Assembly: GCA_949130495.1 (NCBI GenBank)
Contig: OX422219.1
Location: 264,911,111 to 264,975,110 of the forward strand
Direction: 5' to 3'
Length of the DNA: 64,000 nucleotides
Source: Sambucus nigra
Taxonomy: Eukaryota; Streptophyta; Magnoliopsida; Dipsacales; Adoxaceae
How positions within the stretch are numbered: the stretch's first letter is position 1; each line of letters begins with the position of its first letter. The notes beneath the pieces are model-generated. The model ran no database searches and was not told the origin of the DNA. It saw only the letters and a list, made by a program, of their open reading frames with translations. A program made the translations under genes and the position numbers. Positions 22,168-33,595 of this stretch are shown here, piece by piece.

Positions 22168-25100
22168 AAAAGCTTGCATATTATAAGTGTTCTAATTATA
22201 TTAACTATGCAGAAAACTACTAGAATTGAAAGAATAGAAAATAAAGCATAAAATTATGAGTTGCCTAATTTGAGAGAAAATTCGATCGTTTGAGCTGAAC
22301 TATGGGATGACTTTCTACTACTTAGGACATGGGGTATTTATTCTACTTTGGATAGGGATTTGATTGGAGTAAAAAGGAGGTGGATTTTAACTTGTTTAGG
22401 GTGAGTTTTGGTTATGGGTAAATGTGGGCACATGGGTTTCTAAGGTGTACCATGTGTTACCATGTGGTTTTTGAACTCTTATGCTAATGTGGGGGTGTAT
22501 GTGAACTATGGTAAATATAAAATTCACTAAGATTTTGATGTTATCCCTAAATCATTGATATAATTGCAACTATGTCCATAAAGTACACTTTGTGTAAAGT
22601 TTAGGATCATTTTTGTAATTTTATACCATTTTTAGGGTTAAAATGTTAGTTGAGGTCCAAAGGGTTAATTTGATATAAAGTTGAGGTTTAGGGGTTCAAT
22701 ATATCTCAATTTATCTCATTTTGGAAGTTTCAGGGACATTTTTATAATTACCTTAAACTTTAAGGGGTTGAAGTTAATAAATCAAATTTTTAGGGTTTTA
22801 AACATAGTTCCTTTCTTATTAAGAAGACTTTTGATTTCTCTCTCTGCTGAGGGTTTAAATCGAGGTCGTACGTCATTTTATGGATTGAAAATTCTCGGTT
22901 CTTACACATTGACTCGAGGAATTAATCGAATCCAGTTTATAAAACACCGATGCAAAATGTGGAGTTTATGTTGAAACCCCTCTCCCACTTAGTATTTCAA
23001 AACTTTGAGGGTTGTGCAAAGATATTTATTCAATTTCAAAACACTGAATTTAAATCCTTAATAATTTCCAAATTTACTTGTGTGAATTAAATGTCTTGAT
23101 CTCTTTTTTTTCTTAAAAAAATCTAATTTAATTTTTTCGAAGTTAAAATTTTTGAGATCTCAATTTAAATTCATACTTTCAAATTTAATAACCCCAATTT
23201 AATTTAATTTAGAAAAAATAAAACACAACACAATTTTTCAAAAAAAATTGGTGATCCATGTCAGCCTCAAAATAAAAATCTATGTTCTCCATAAAATCGA
23301 GTGTTCGTTTCCATCTAATTATACATGAAATATGAAACATAATAAAATAATGAGATATGCAAGAAATTAAATAAATAAATGTGGTAAAACTTAAAAGACA
23401 TTAAATTCTTTTTCTATCATGGCGTAGACATCTTCTTTTTCATCATGTCAAAAAGTCCTTGTTGTAGAATACTTCCTTTTAGGTAAGAGCCCAACTTGAA
23501 GTAGACTATTCTTTGAACTAATGTCCCCATTGTAGTAAACTTCATCAAAAGATGAAGCATGCAACCTTAATGATATCCTATCAATTTGATAATTGGATCG
23601 TAAATTCATCTCACTTATCCAAAATTCGGGGCAATCTCATGGTTTGATCTACAAAATGAGATGGAGACAACCCTAATGATTTTTGATCAAACTGATTGTT
23701 GGACCATAACTTCGTCTTGCCTTCAGTTAGAACATATCCAAATTTTAACAAATTCCAACAGTTCAATCATCCACTATGAATGAAATAAGTTTTTGATCCT
23801 CAGAGATCCAAGATTTCTTAGCCGACAACGGGGTGATTGATCGATCAATAGATGGTCGATCTATTGATCGTGATGGCCCTGGTGTACTTTTTACTCTTGA
23901 CATTGTGAGAAAAAACTTCATATCCATCCCGAAACACCAATGAACTTCATGAAGCTTTGCCCAAACCTTAAACTTGTGCATATACACGATTGTAACAATA
24001 TAACCCTTTTCCAATAGGTTCGAAAACATCGATATTGAAATAATTAAAGAAAACCTAATTTTTACAACCGTATTGAATCGAGAGAAAAAAGTAACTATGA
24101 AAAAACAATCATAGGATCAATCCATACAAAATAAATATGCATGATCATGATGGAAGGGTTATAAACTTAAAATCTTTGCAAATCTATGTTTGTTCGAATC
24201 CATACTCAAGATGTATAATCAGACGACATGCCAAAACTTTGGATTTCTTATCGTACGACATATACCTTTTCAATACAAGATCAATCTCAACTGGGGCTCT
24301 GATATCAATTGTTGTGAAAAAACACTTGGCATTGACATTTAAATGGGGGGAAATTTCATCCCTGTGGATATTTGATTAATCTTGCATTGAAAAGAAAATA
24401 AGAACTATGTTTAAAGATTAAACCTATGATATCAAAAATTTGTACCATAACTAATCGTATTATGATTTGTATGAGGAGACAATGGTAGATGATGATGAAA
24501 TACTTGCTTCCTCGATGACATTCAAAAACCTTGATAAAACCTTCTGAATGCTAGAATCTTTTAGTATACGATCCTCCTCAAACTCAAGTAGGCATGTGAC
24601 ACTTTTTTACATGAAAATTGGTGATAAAACTTGAGATATGATGGTCTCCCTTTGTCCCTCTTCACCAAAAACGTGAATATTGCTTTCTCTCACCCCTCTA
24701 AAACACTAATGAGAAAAAATATTTAATTAAAACCCCATCCAAAACCTTCATATATAAGTGTAATTATTTCCTTTTTATATTTAATCATGAATTAACTCCA
24801 CTAAATAATCACGATTGCACTCCAATTTAATTATCTCAGAAATCACTTGATATAATGATCTCTTATTTGTAAAGTTGATTATTGTAAATATTATAATTCC
24901 CCACGTTCAGTATCCGATACCCACTAGGTGAAATTAATTTATAATTAATTGACTTAACCAACATCTAGTCAATTTTGTCGATTTTCCAACTTGACTTATT
25001 TGCAACTCTGCCTGGATTTTAAAATAATCCATTGATCGATATTTACTTGGAAGAAGAAAAAAATATATTTCTATAAGGTTGATATCACAATCCATGGTAT

Positions 25101-25684
25101 CCTATGGATATGGATTCCTTCGATTATGATTCCATACCTACTTACACAACTATCACTCAATATGGGGATATCATTTGACCCGATATATAAATCAGATTGC
25201 GTCCATATCAATCAAAGTGACATTTGTGCAAGCATTACAATCCCCATAATTCACGAAATTAATAATTTATGCACCCTTTGCAAATAGTGTGAGACTGACT
25301 GAGTCTAATCATGAAAACTGTTAGACTCAAATCTCAAGGGTGGACATGTTCAATACATTCATTTGATATACTGATCATAATACTCTATCGAACTTGCGAA
25401 CAAGTTCTCAAACCATCAAATTGGTTCCCGTAGTTTGAGATAAACTAGTATAATTTCATCAAAATTATTTTGATAGGATGTCAACTCCCCATCTAGGTTT
25501 TGAACATTTCAATACTGCTAGAACCAAAATTCCAATCTCCTAGTTATTAATCCAAAGTTGACTCACTTCAATTCCTACTAAGCTCTATTGACCTACATAT
25601 CTACAATATATTTAACCCACATAAGGCATTCTCATAACCGTGATTCTTTTTTGAATATGAATTGACAAAACTTTAATCACAAAG
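22168..25684. other. Old, mostly unresolved repeat DNA with a copia LTR trace
   Basis: No supported gene. A diverged tRNA-iMet site on the minus strand (TGATATCAGAGC) at 24296-24307 adjoins an LTR-like end (CACAACA on the minus strand, from 24310 rightwards), and a TATATAT box on the minus strand near 24755 fits an LTR promoter. The interior to its left (about 22970-24295) has no recognisable coding sequence. A palindrome cluster is at 23836-23869. Confidence 0.45.
23836..23869. repeat. GATC-type palindrome cluster
   Basis: A perfect 14-bp palindrome ATTGATCGATCAAT (23836-23849) overlaps an 11-bp inverted repeat, GATCAATAGAT (23843-23853) and ATCTATTGATC (23859-23869). Confidence 0.85.
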
Positions 25685-28600
25685 TGTGACACCCCGCTTA
25701 AAATAATAATGGGTGGCGAGCCTTATACTACATTTAATCAGGAATCTCAGATGGATCATTATCATCATCTATTGACGATACTAAAATAAATATGGCTAAC
25801 TACCCATAAATATAAAAAGCGGATGCCAAAATTTAAAGCATATAATAAGCATCTAGCTAACTACAAAAAAATGAATACTGAACATAAATAAAGAGTATGC
25901 ACCATGAAGAAAGGACATGCTCAATTAATACACCATAAGTACGTACAAGAAAATATACCCGAATAAACTGTCGGGTCACAGACAATACAACATCCATAGG
26001 GAAGGGATATAAAATGCTACATATAACTCTTGGGTATGAACCCGATATACACAATGAATCCCAACTAGATTTATAAGGAAGTAGGAAATGGCTACGATAC
26101 AAATCTCGTAACAGTTCGCATCTGTCACGGCTCCGAGAACACATGATGGAAGAGTATCATCGATATTCTTGCGGGGGACACCTATAGTACATAATATATA
26201 CATATATATAGCAAGAGAGAAATATAAACGGGTCAGGGCCCGAGGTGTAAAATCATTTGTAGCAAGTGTATTAACAGTGCATAATAAATCTAAAGGAAGT
26301 ATTTTATAATTATAGTGGAGACGCACTCTCGTGGAACCCTAAACTCGCCCCTCAACTAAAGCGCGCACCTAATCATATCCCTGAACCTTAATTATGTTAC
26401 CCAGCACATTATAGGGACAATCTACCTAATTGAACGCATGGACTATACTCGCATGACCCACCAACCTAACATAACCCAAAATCCTTTTCATTCTAATCAC
26501 ATATAAATATATACACATCTATATATATTACTAGGCTTTCGGTTATAAAATTATTGGCTTAAGCCAGTCATTAGCCTTAACACGTCACACCTCATTTTTA
26601 GTTTTCATCTAAAGAATTTATTCTCCAAACAATATACCTCCGAGTTTTAAGGACAAAACTTCTCTCCACTCCCAACATTGACTACGTTTCGTACGTGGGG
26701 CATCTCGCAAAGCGAAATCCAAACAAGGAACCCCCCCGATACACTACTACTCGATAATGTTGATCATTGAGATCAATTGTGCCCTCAGCCCGCAACCTAT
26801 AACTCCGGTTACTTACTAGGAACAACTATCTCCAAATATATAAGTAAGATATTACCTAGAATCCTTACGGTCTATACAACATTTTCAAAGTTATATACGC
26901 ACGATTATTAAAATCTATCAAGCATGTGCACCTAACACATAAAATGTACATCTTATAACACCTATATCACATTCACCTAAAAGTACAGATTATGAATTTA
27001 AGTATAAAACACAAACATTCCTATAACCCTGCACACATACCATACAACAATGCGCACATTGAAGTACTCATATCAATATACGGTTATAGGATACAAATCT
27101 ACTGCACCATGATACCATCTTCCAGGGGATTACTCACATACCGTCCTGGGTACCAGCGGTCAGACTAAATAACACTGACATGGTAAAAACCAAATCACAA
27201 CGTATAGGAAGAGGTCATAGTTCCTAACCGAAAAGTGAGAACGACTAATACCCAAGACTTCTCACCCCCAAATAAAAATCGCACAAATAAGAATGGGAGA
27301 CTATGACCTGGGGACTATACGCACCCTGTTCCTCAAGCCAGGGGCCTCCCCCACATCGTGTAAACTCCCAAGATGGCATGTGGTGGGTATGCCCACATAA
27401 TAAGTATATATATATCATTCACACCATATATACATACATATGATCACATCATATATACTAACCATCACATATGGTATATACATTCACGCCTTATACATGC
27501 ACATATAAACACATCTATATGTATATGTACAAATAAATCCCAATACGTATGTATAAAGGTACTAAAATCGGGTATGTATAGATAATAATCACTATACTAA
27601 CTAACGCCTTAACGCGTACCTACTCAATTCATTTCCTTACAATCCTTCACTAGAAACTCGCCCATTCATCGTACTTATTTGGTGAATAATCTCCCAATAC
27701 ATCCAACATTAAGGATACTATCTCAAAATTGAACGTACATATCAATCATAATACAAACACAATATGTATCCGAATGCATACCAATATCCCTTGATCATTC
27801 TGGCGATAAATATAAACACAACCTAATAGTCGGTAACCTACGAGCTCCATCCTTTTTCAAATAGAACTCCATAATACCTCAGAACATCTGTCTTTAATTT
27901 CACATAAATGTATAATAACTATCTCGGCTATAAGTACATACACCCAACTATTCTAATCGGTAACGTACTAGAACATATACTGTGATACCACTTGACTCCA
28001 AAAGCACATTAGTGAAAAGGGACTATTTCCATGACTTATAACTAACTCATGATATCCCACCACAATTATATTCATATAATCCACCTATCTTTCAGTCCCA
28101 TAACCGTTTCCTTACTAAAAGAGGCATCATACCCTCATAATCCATTTCTGACATAGGTCCGAATGCCCCTAATTATCCTAAGGCTCAAATCCCTTAATAT
28201 TATAACATAACCCTCTATAAAACATTCACTAAGAAGGTCACTATGTTTTAAACCCAAAAGAAAAGGTGGTTAAAGAAAATACAATTCTTGGGCTAAAAAT
28301 AGAGGACCGATCGACCGGCCCCAGACCCCGGTCAACTGCTGTTCTAAATTTTTCCCTACGAAGAATGTATTAGGCTTTTCCCTTAGGGCGGCGCGGTCGA
28401 CCTTCCCCCTGGTCGCGGTCGACCGGACATACCAGATATCTCGGCCCTTTTTCCATTTTTGGACGAACCCTAATTGTCCAAACACCCAAAATACCAACAT
28501 CCAACCCCCAATCTTTAACTCAAACATATTCCTCAAATCAAAACCCAACCTACAATTCATCTCATCAATTTATATGCCATAAATCCCATGTATAAACATC

Positions 28601-29200
28601 AAATTTAAGATTACGTCCCTAAAATCTAGGTTTTTGACATATAATCTAAAATCCAATTCTCTTGTCCACACTTTATGAAATAAAATACACAAATGAATTA
28701 TTTAGCAAGATTAAACAATTGCCTTAAAATTGTAGGGTTGAATCTCCCTCGAAGTCGTTGATTTTTGGCCGGAACTCCCAAGCTCCAATCTTTCTCCTCT
28801 CTCTTCTTTCTTTTCCTCTTCTCTTTCTCTCTCTAGGGTTTTCTCTCCCTATCTCTTAATCTCAAGAATGAAATTTTCAACCTCCCAAAGGCTTTTTAAG
28901 TCTAATAACCAAGATACTCAACTTTAAATAATAATACACACTTTAAATGACTTGTTTACTCCAATTCGAGTCAATCTAACCTTAAAATATTTCGGAACTG
29001 AAATAAAACCCAAGGATAGTCATTTTGACTATCTCAACCCATCCGGAATCAACTGCGCACTCAGAATCGTCATCCGAACTTCTTTGTAACATCCTCTAGT
29101 TTTGACCTCAATTGCCAAATTTTAAAATTCTTCAATTTAAATAAACTTATTTCTTCCAAATAAATTAAATTCTTAGTCCCGAAAATCGTGGGGTGTTACA
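25685..29200 (-). repeat. Element E 3' LTR (about 3.5 kb)
   Basis: Pairs with 31308-33595 plus 36222-37460. It holds CGGTCGACC-type palindromes at about 28306-28425, a GCAAG...TTGC stem at 28705-28722 and a pyrimidine-rich stretch near 28790-28850. The sense ORF at 28270-28560 has no ATG in the partner LTR and is not counted as a gene. Confidence 0.9.
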
Positions 29201-29216
29201 AACTTCCCCCTTATAA
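29201..29216 (-). other. Element E polypurine tract
   Basis: The minus strand reads AAGGGGGAAG directly upstream of the LTR, preceded by a GAGGATGAAATTT motif shared with B and C. Confidence 0.85.
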
Positions 29217-29459
29217 AAATTTCATCCTCGAAATTTTGATCAGCCTAGGAATCTGAAGCTCAACTAGTTTCTACATCTACCCTTCAGATCACTATACTTG
29301 TCTTTCCCACTTCTCATGGCGAATCATTATCTTTAAAATCAAATTAACTATTTGGGGGGGCCATACACCCCATACCCGAGATTAACTCGTAAAACATACC
29401 CCAGCTCCACTAGCCTCAAATCATAATATAACTCCCAACAGATTAATCTATAATAGCGT

Positions 29460-29640
29460 ACTGAGTACGTAAAATTTTAAAATTTCCACTAGCTGAACTC
29501 TTCTCAATTCCTAACATTCACTACTTTCATGCGGGGAAGGTCTCGCAAGAGAAATCCAAACAAGGAACCCTCCCAATACACTACTGTATAGCTATGTCGG
29601 GGATTGAGATCAATTAAACCAGGGTTAAGGTTTTATAAAA
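29460..29640 (-). repeat. LTR-like segment inside element E
   Basis: This part of the interior resembles the element's own LTR near 26640-26790: both contain AAATCCAAACAAGGAACC, then a C-run, ATACACTACT and, further on, TTGAGATCAATT, in the same orientation. F has the same segment at about 63850-63990 on the other strand. Confidence 0.7.
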
Positions 29641-30439
29641 TATTTTCAAATCATATATATTTCCCGAAGGCCTATATAGAAATATAATATAAAATAATTC
29701 CATGTCTTTCGACACGCCAATCAAACACCTTATGTTCAAGACACAAGGCCTCAACAAATACAATACTCCTACCAACACCTACTTCTCAAAACTAGCACAA
29801 CCATGAGCTAAATTCCCCACTCAACAATGATCTGTTAAACTTTGGACCTCCTCAGTGATATAAATCCTTTACATCACATCAAAGAATTTCCGCAAGATAA
29901 GTCCTTCCACAACCGAAATATTACAAATACATGCACCTAGCATAATCATAAAATGATAACCTTACCGTTACTACTTAACAAAACTTCACAGTTTGCAATT
30001 TCGAAAATCAAAAGCACAACTCTCTACTAGCTCATCACAAAATGATCTATTATCCTAAAAGATTGCATACAAAGGCCACATTTGCTCACTCCTTCCTCCT
30101 AGGAAAATTCTACACACATAATGGTTATAGCGGCTAACCTCATATTCATCCCTTATATGCGACGCTCCCAATATCGCATAAATCATGACCTAAGCCAAAA
30201 GGAAGGTATTATACATTATACCTCCATATTCCAACTGCTTCACTTCATCCCTGGGTCCCTGTTCAAAGTCCTCTACTTCTTCTAGGACAATCCTTCTTCC
30301 TAAGGCCTATTTCTCCATAAAAGAAACATCTTCCCAAAAATCCTTCCTAGCCATCCTGAAGGATAACGCGCTATTACAACCTGTTATACGACAATCATCT
30401 TACTCCGCTGGTATTAACTCCTTTAGTCCTACTTGATGA

Positions 30440-30492
30440 ACCCGTGTCTCCAAATTTCTCACCCCCGTCTCCAAATTTCTCACCCCCGTCAT
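30440..30492 (-). repeat. 21-bp tandem repeat in the gag remnant
   Basis: Unit CCGTCTCCAAATTTCTCACCC, about 2.3 copies; on the minus strand it reads as repeated seven-residue units GVRNLET. Confidence 0.8.
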
Positions 30493-30599
30493 AAAAGAAG
30501 ACGACACTTCTGTCAATGTGACAAGGCCACACACCCCACATCTGTAAAAGTCAGTAACACCGGGTTCCCCAATGAATGTTGATGAATTTATCAATCTAA

Positions 30600-31130
30600 A
30601 CCTCCCAAGGACTTCACTATTCTCTTCTTCTCCATATGTACCTCATTGGGCGCAAAGTTCATCAATCGAGCGGATTCTTCTTCGTACTCAACCACTGTTC
30701 GATCACCTTGAGTCACCTCCAATAGTCTCCTCTATACTTCCGTCTGAATCGCCGAAAGGAATTCTTCTAGTCAAAGCATACCCAAAAATCTATTATGGGC
30801 ATTGCATTTGTCTTCACTCAACCCTCCAAACGTGCCTTTGTAAATTCTGCTTCCACTGATTTGCAACTATCACATCAGCTCTCCCCTAAAATTCTGGGGA
30901 ATTCCCTTTCATAAAGGCTTCCTGTACTCTTTTCCACGCAGATGGCCTGGGTGGTCTTGATCCATCGAAACTGCAAGAGGGTGTGCCATTGCAGAAATGG
31001 AGGCACCTACTGTTCATGCCATAAATCAACAGCTTTGACTGTTATCACAGTCCTTTTGGGCAAGTGGGGTTCCACATTCTCAGCCCCCTTTTGTTTGCCC
31101 TACATGGAAAACTTCTTCTTGGTCACGTCT
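30600..31130 (-). pseudogene. Element E: gag remnant
   Basis: Heavily broken. The clearest part (about 30640-30775, minus) gives EVTQGDRTVVEYEEESARL followed by MNFAPNE, the counterpart of the capsid motif in element B. Upstream, WKQNLQRHVWRVE near 30840-30880 fits the Trp-rich region before it. Stops and frameshifts cut it throughout. No zinc knuckle, protease or pol follows. Confidence 0.7.
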
Positions 31131-31293
31131 GAGACGAAAGTAACTGTATCAGAACGTCGTTCAAGCAATTTCACATCGCAAAATAAAATAAATGTTGCGA
31201 ACACAACAATACTAATAGTAGGGCTCTATATAAAAAATGTTTACGAAAGAACGCAGAAAACCCACACAGATCCTAAAGACACTAGAACTTGAT

Positions 31294-31305
31294 GCTCTGA
31301 TACCA
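31294..31305 (-). other. Element E primer binding site (tRNA-iMet)
   Basis: TGGTATCAGAGC on the minus strand, two bases inside the LTR. Confidence 0.95.
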
Positions 31306-33034
31306 TCTGTGACACCCTGCTTAAAATAATAACGGGTGGCCATCCCTATAATACATTTAATCTTGAATCTCCGATGGATCATTCTCAGCATCTATTGACG
31401 ATACTAAAATACATATGGCTAACTACCCATAACTATAAAAAGCGGATGCTAAAACTTAAAGCATATAATAAGCATCCAGCTAACAAAAAAAATGACTACT
31501 GAACATAAATAAAGAGGTACATACGCTCCATGAAGAAAGGACATGCTTAATTAATACACCATAAGTACGTACAAGAAAATATACATGAATAAACTGTCGG
31601 GTCACAGACAATAAAACATCCATAGGGAAGGAATATAAAATGCTACATATAACTCTTAGGTATGAACCCGATATACACAATGAATACTATCTATATTTAT
31701 AAGGAAGTAGGAAATGGGAATGATACAAATCCCGTAACAGTCATCATCTATTAGGGCTCCGAGAACACAGGATGGAAGAGTATCATCGGTATCATTGCGA
31801 GGGACACCTATAGTACACAATATATACATATATATAGCAAGAGAGAAATATAATCGGGTGAGGGCCCGTGGAGTAATATCATTTGTAGCAAGTGTATTAA
31901 CACTACATAATAAATTTAAAGTCAGTATTTCATAATTATAGTGGAGTCGCACTTTTGTGGAACCCCGAAATCGACCCTCAACTAAAGCGCGCACCTAATC
32001 GTATACCTGAACCTTAATTATGCTACCCGACACATTATAGGGACAATATACCTAATTGAAGGCATGGACTATACCCGCATGACCCACCATCCTGACATAA
32101 CCCAAAATCCTTTTCATTCTAATCACATATAAATGTATACACATCTATATATATTACTAGGCTTTCAGTTATAAAATTATTGGCTTAAGCCAGTCATTAG
32201 CCTTAACATGCCACCCCCCATTTTTAGTTTTCGTCTAAAGAATTTATTCTCCAAACATTATACCTCCGAGTTTTAAGGACAAAACTTCTCTTCACTCCCA
32301 ACATTGCACTACGTTTTGCCCGTGGGGCGTCTCGCAAAGCGAAATCCAAACAAGGAACCCCCCGATACACTACTCCTTGACAATGTTGGTCGTTGAGATC
32401 CATTGTGTCATCAACCCGGAACCTATAACTCCGGTTACTTACTAGGAACAACTATCTCCAAATATATAAATAAGATATCACCTAGAATCCTTAGGGTCTA
32501 TACAACATTATCATAGCTACATACACATGATTATTCAACCCTATCAAGCATGTACACCTAACACATAAAATGTACATCTTATAACACCTATATCATGTTC
32601 ACCTATAGGATACGGATTATTACTTTAATTATAAAACACAAACATTCAATCCCATAACCCTGCACACATACCATACAACAATACTCACTTTAAAATACTC
32701 ATATCAATATACGGTTATAGGATACAAATCTACAACACCATGATACAAACTTCCAGGGGATTACACACATACCATCCTGGGTACTAGCGGTCGGACTAAA
32801 TAACACCGACGTGGTAAAAACCAATTCACAACGTATGGGAAGTGGTCATAGTTCCTAACCAGAAAGTGAGAACGACTCATACCCAAGACTTCTCACCCCC
32901 AAGTAAAAATTGCACAAATAAGAATGGATGACTATGACCTGGGGACTATAAGCACCCTGCTCCTCAAGCCAGGGGCCTCACCCACATCGTGTAACCTCCC
33001 ATAATAGCATGTGCTGGGTATGCCCACACAATAA

Positions 33035-33041
<7 letters not shown>

Positions 33042-33076
<35 letters not shown>
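33042..33076. repeat. (TA)n microsatellite in LTR of E
   Basis: About 17 TA units after a short GT run; the partner LTR has only about five at 27407-27416. Confidence 0.95.
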
Positions 33077-33078
<2 letters not shown>

Positions 33079-33595
33079 TTCACACCATATATACATTCAT
33101 ATGATCACATCATATATACTAACCATCATATACGGTATATACATTCACGCCATATACATGCACATATAAACACATCTATTTATATATGTACAAATAAATC
33201 CCTATATGTATGTATAAAGGTACTAAAATCAGGTATGTATAGATAATTCTCACTATACTAACTAACGCCTTAACGTGTACCTACTCAATTCATTTCCTTA
33301 CAATCCTTCACTGTCAACTCGTCTATTCATCGTACTTATTTAGTGAATAATCTCCCAACACATCTGACATTAAGGATACTATCTCAAAATTGAACGCACA
33401 TATCAATCATAATACAAATACCATCTATATCCGGATGCATACCAGTATCCTTTGATCATTCCGGCTATAAGTATAAACACAACCTAATAGTCGGTAACCT
33501 ACGAGTTCCATCCTTATTCACATAGAACTCCATAATACCTCGGAACATCTGTCTTTAATTTCACATAAATGTATAATGACTATCTCGGCTATAAG

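Noticed and set aside
25857..26326. Minus-strand ORFs recurring at 31480-31994
   Set aside because: LTR copies of E with unequal frames; no protein features beyond AT-rich hydrophobic codons.
28270..28560. 96-codon sense ORF in E's LTR
   Set aside because: The ATG is lost and the reading changes in the partner LTR (36506-36766).
33037..33246. 69-codon ORF starting with YIYIYI (similar one at 27373)
   Set aside because: Translation of the TA microsatellite and AT-rich LTR.
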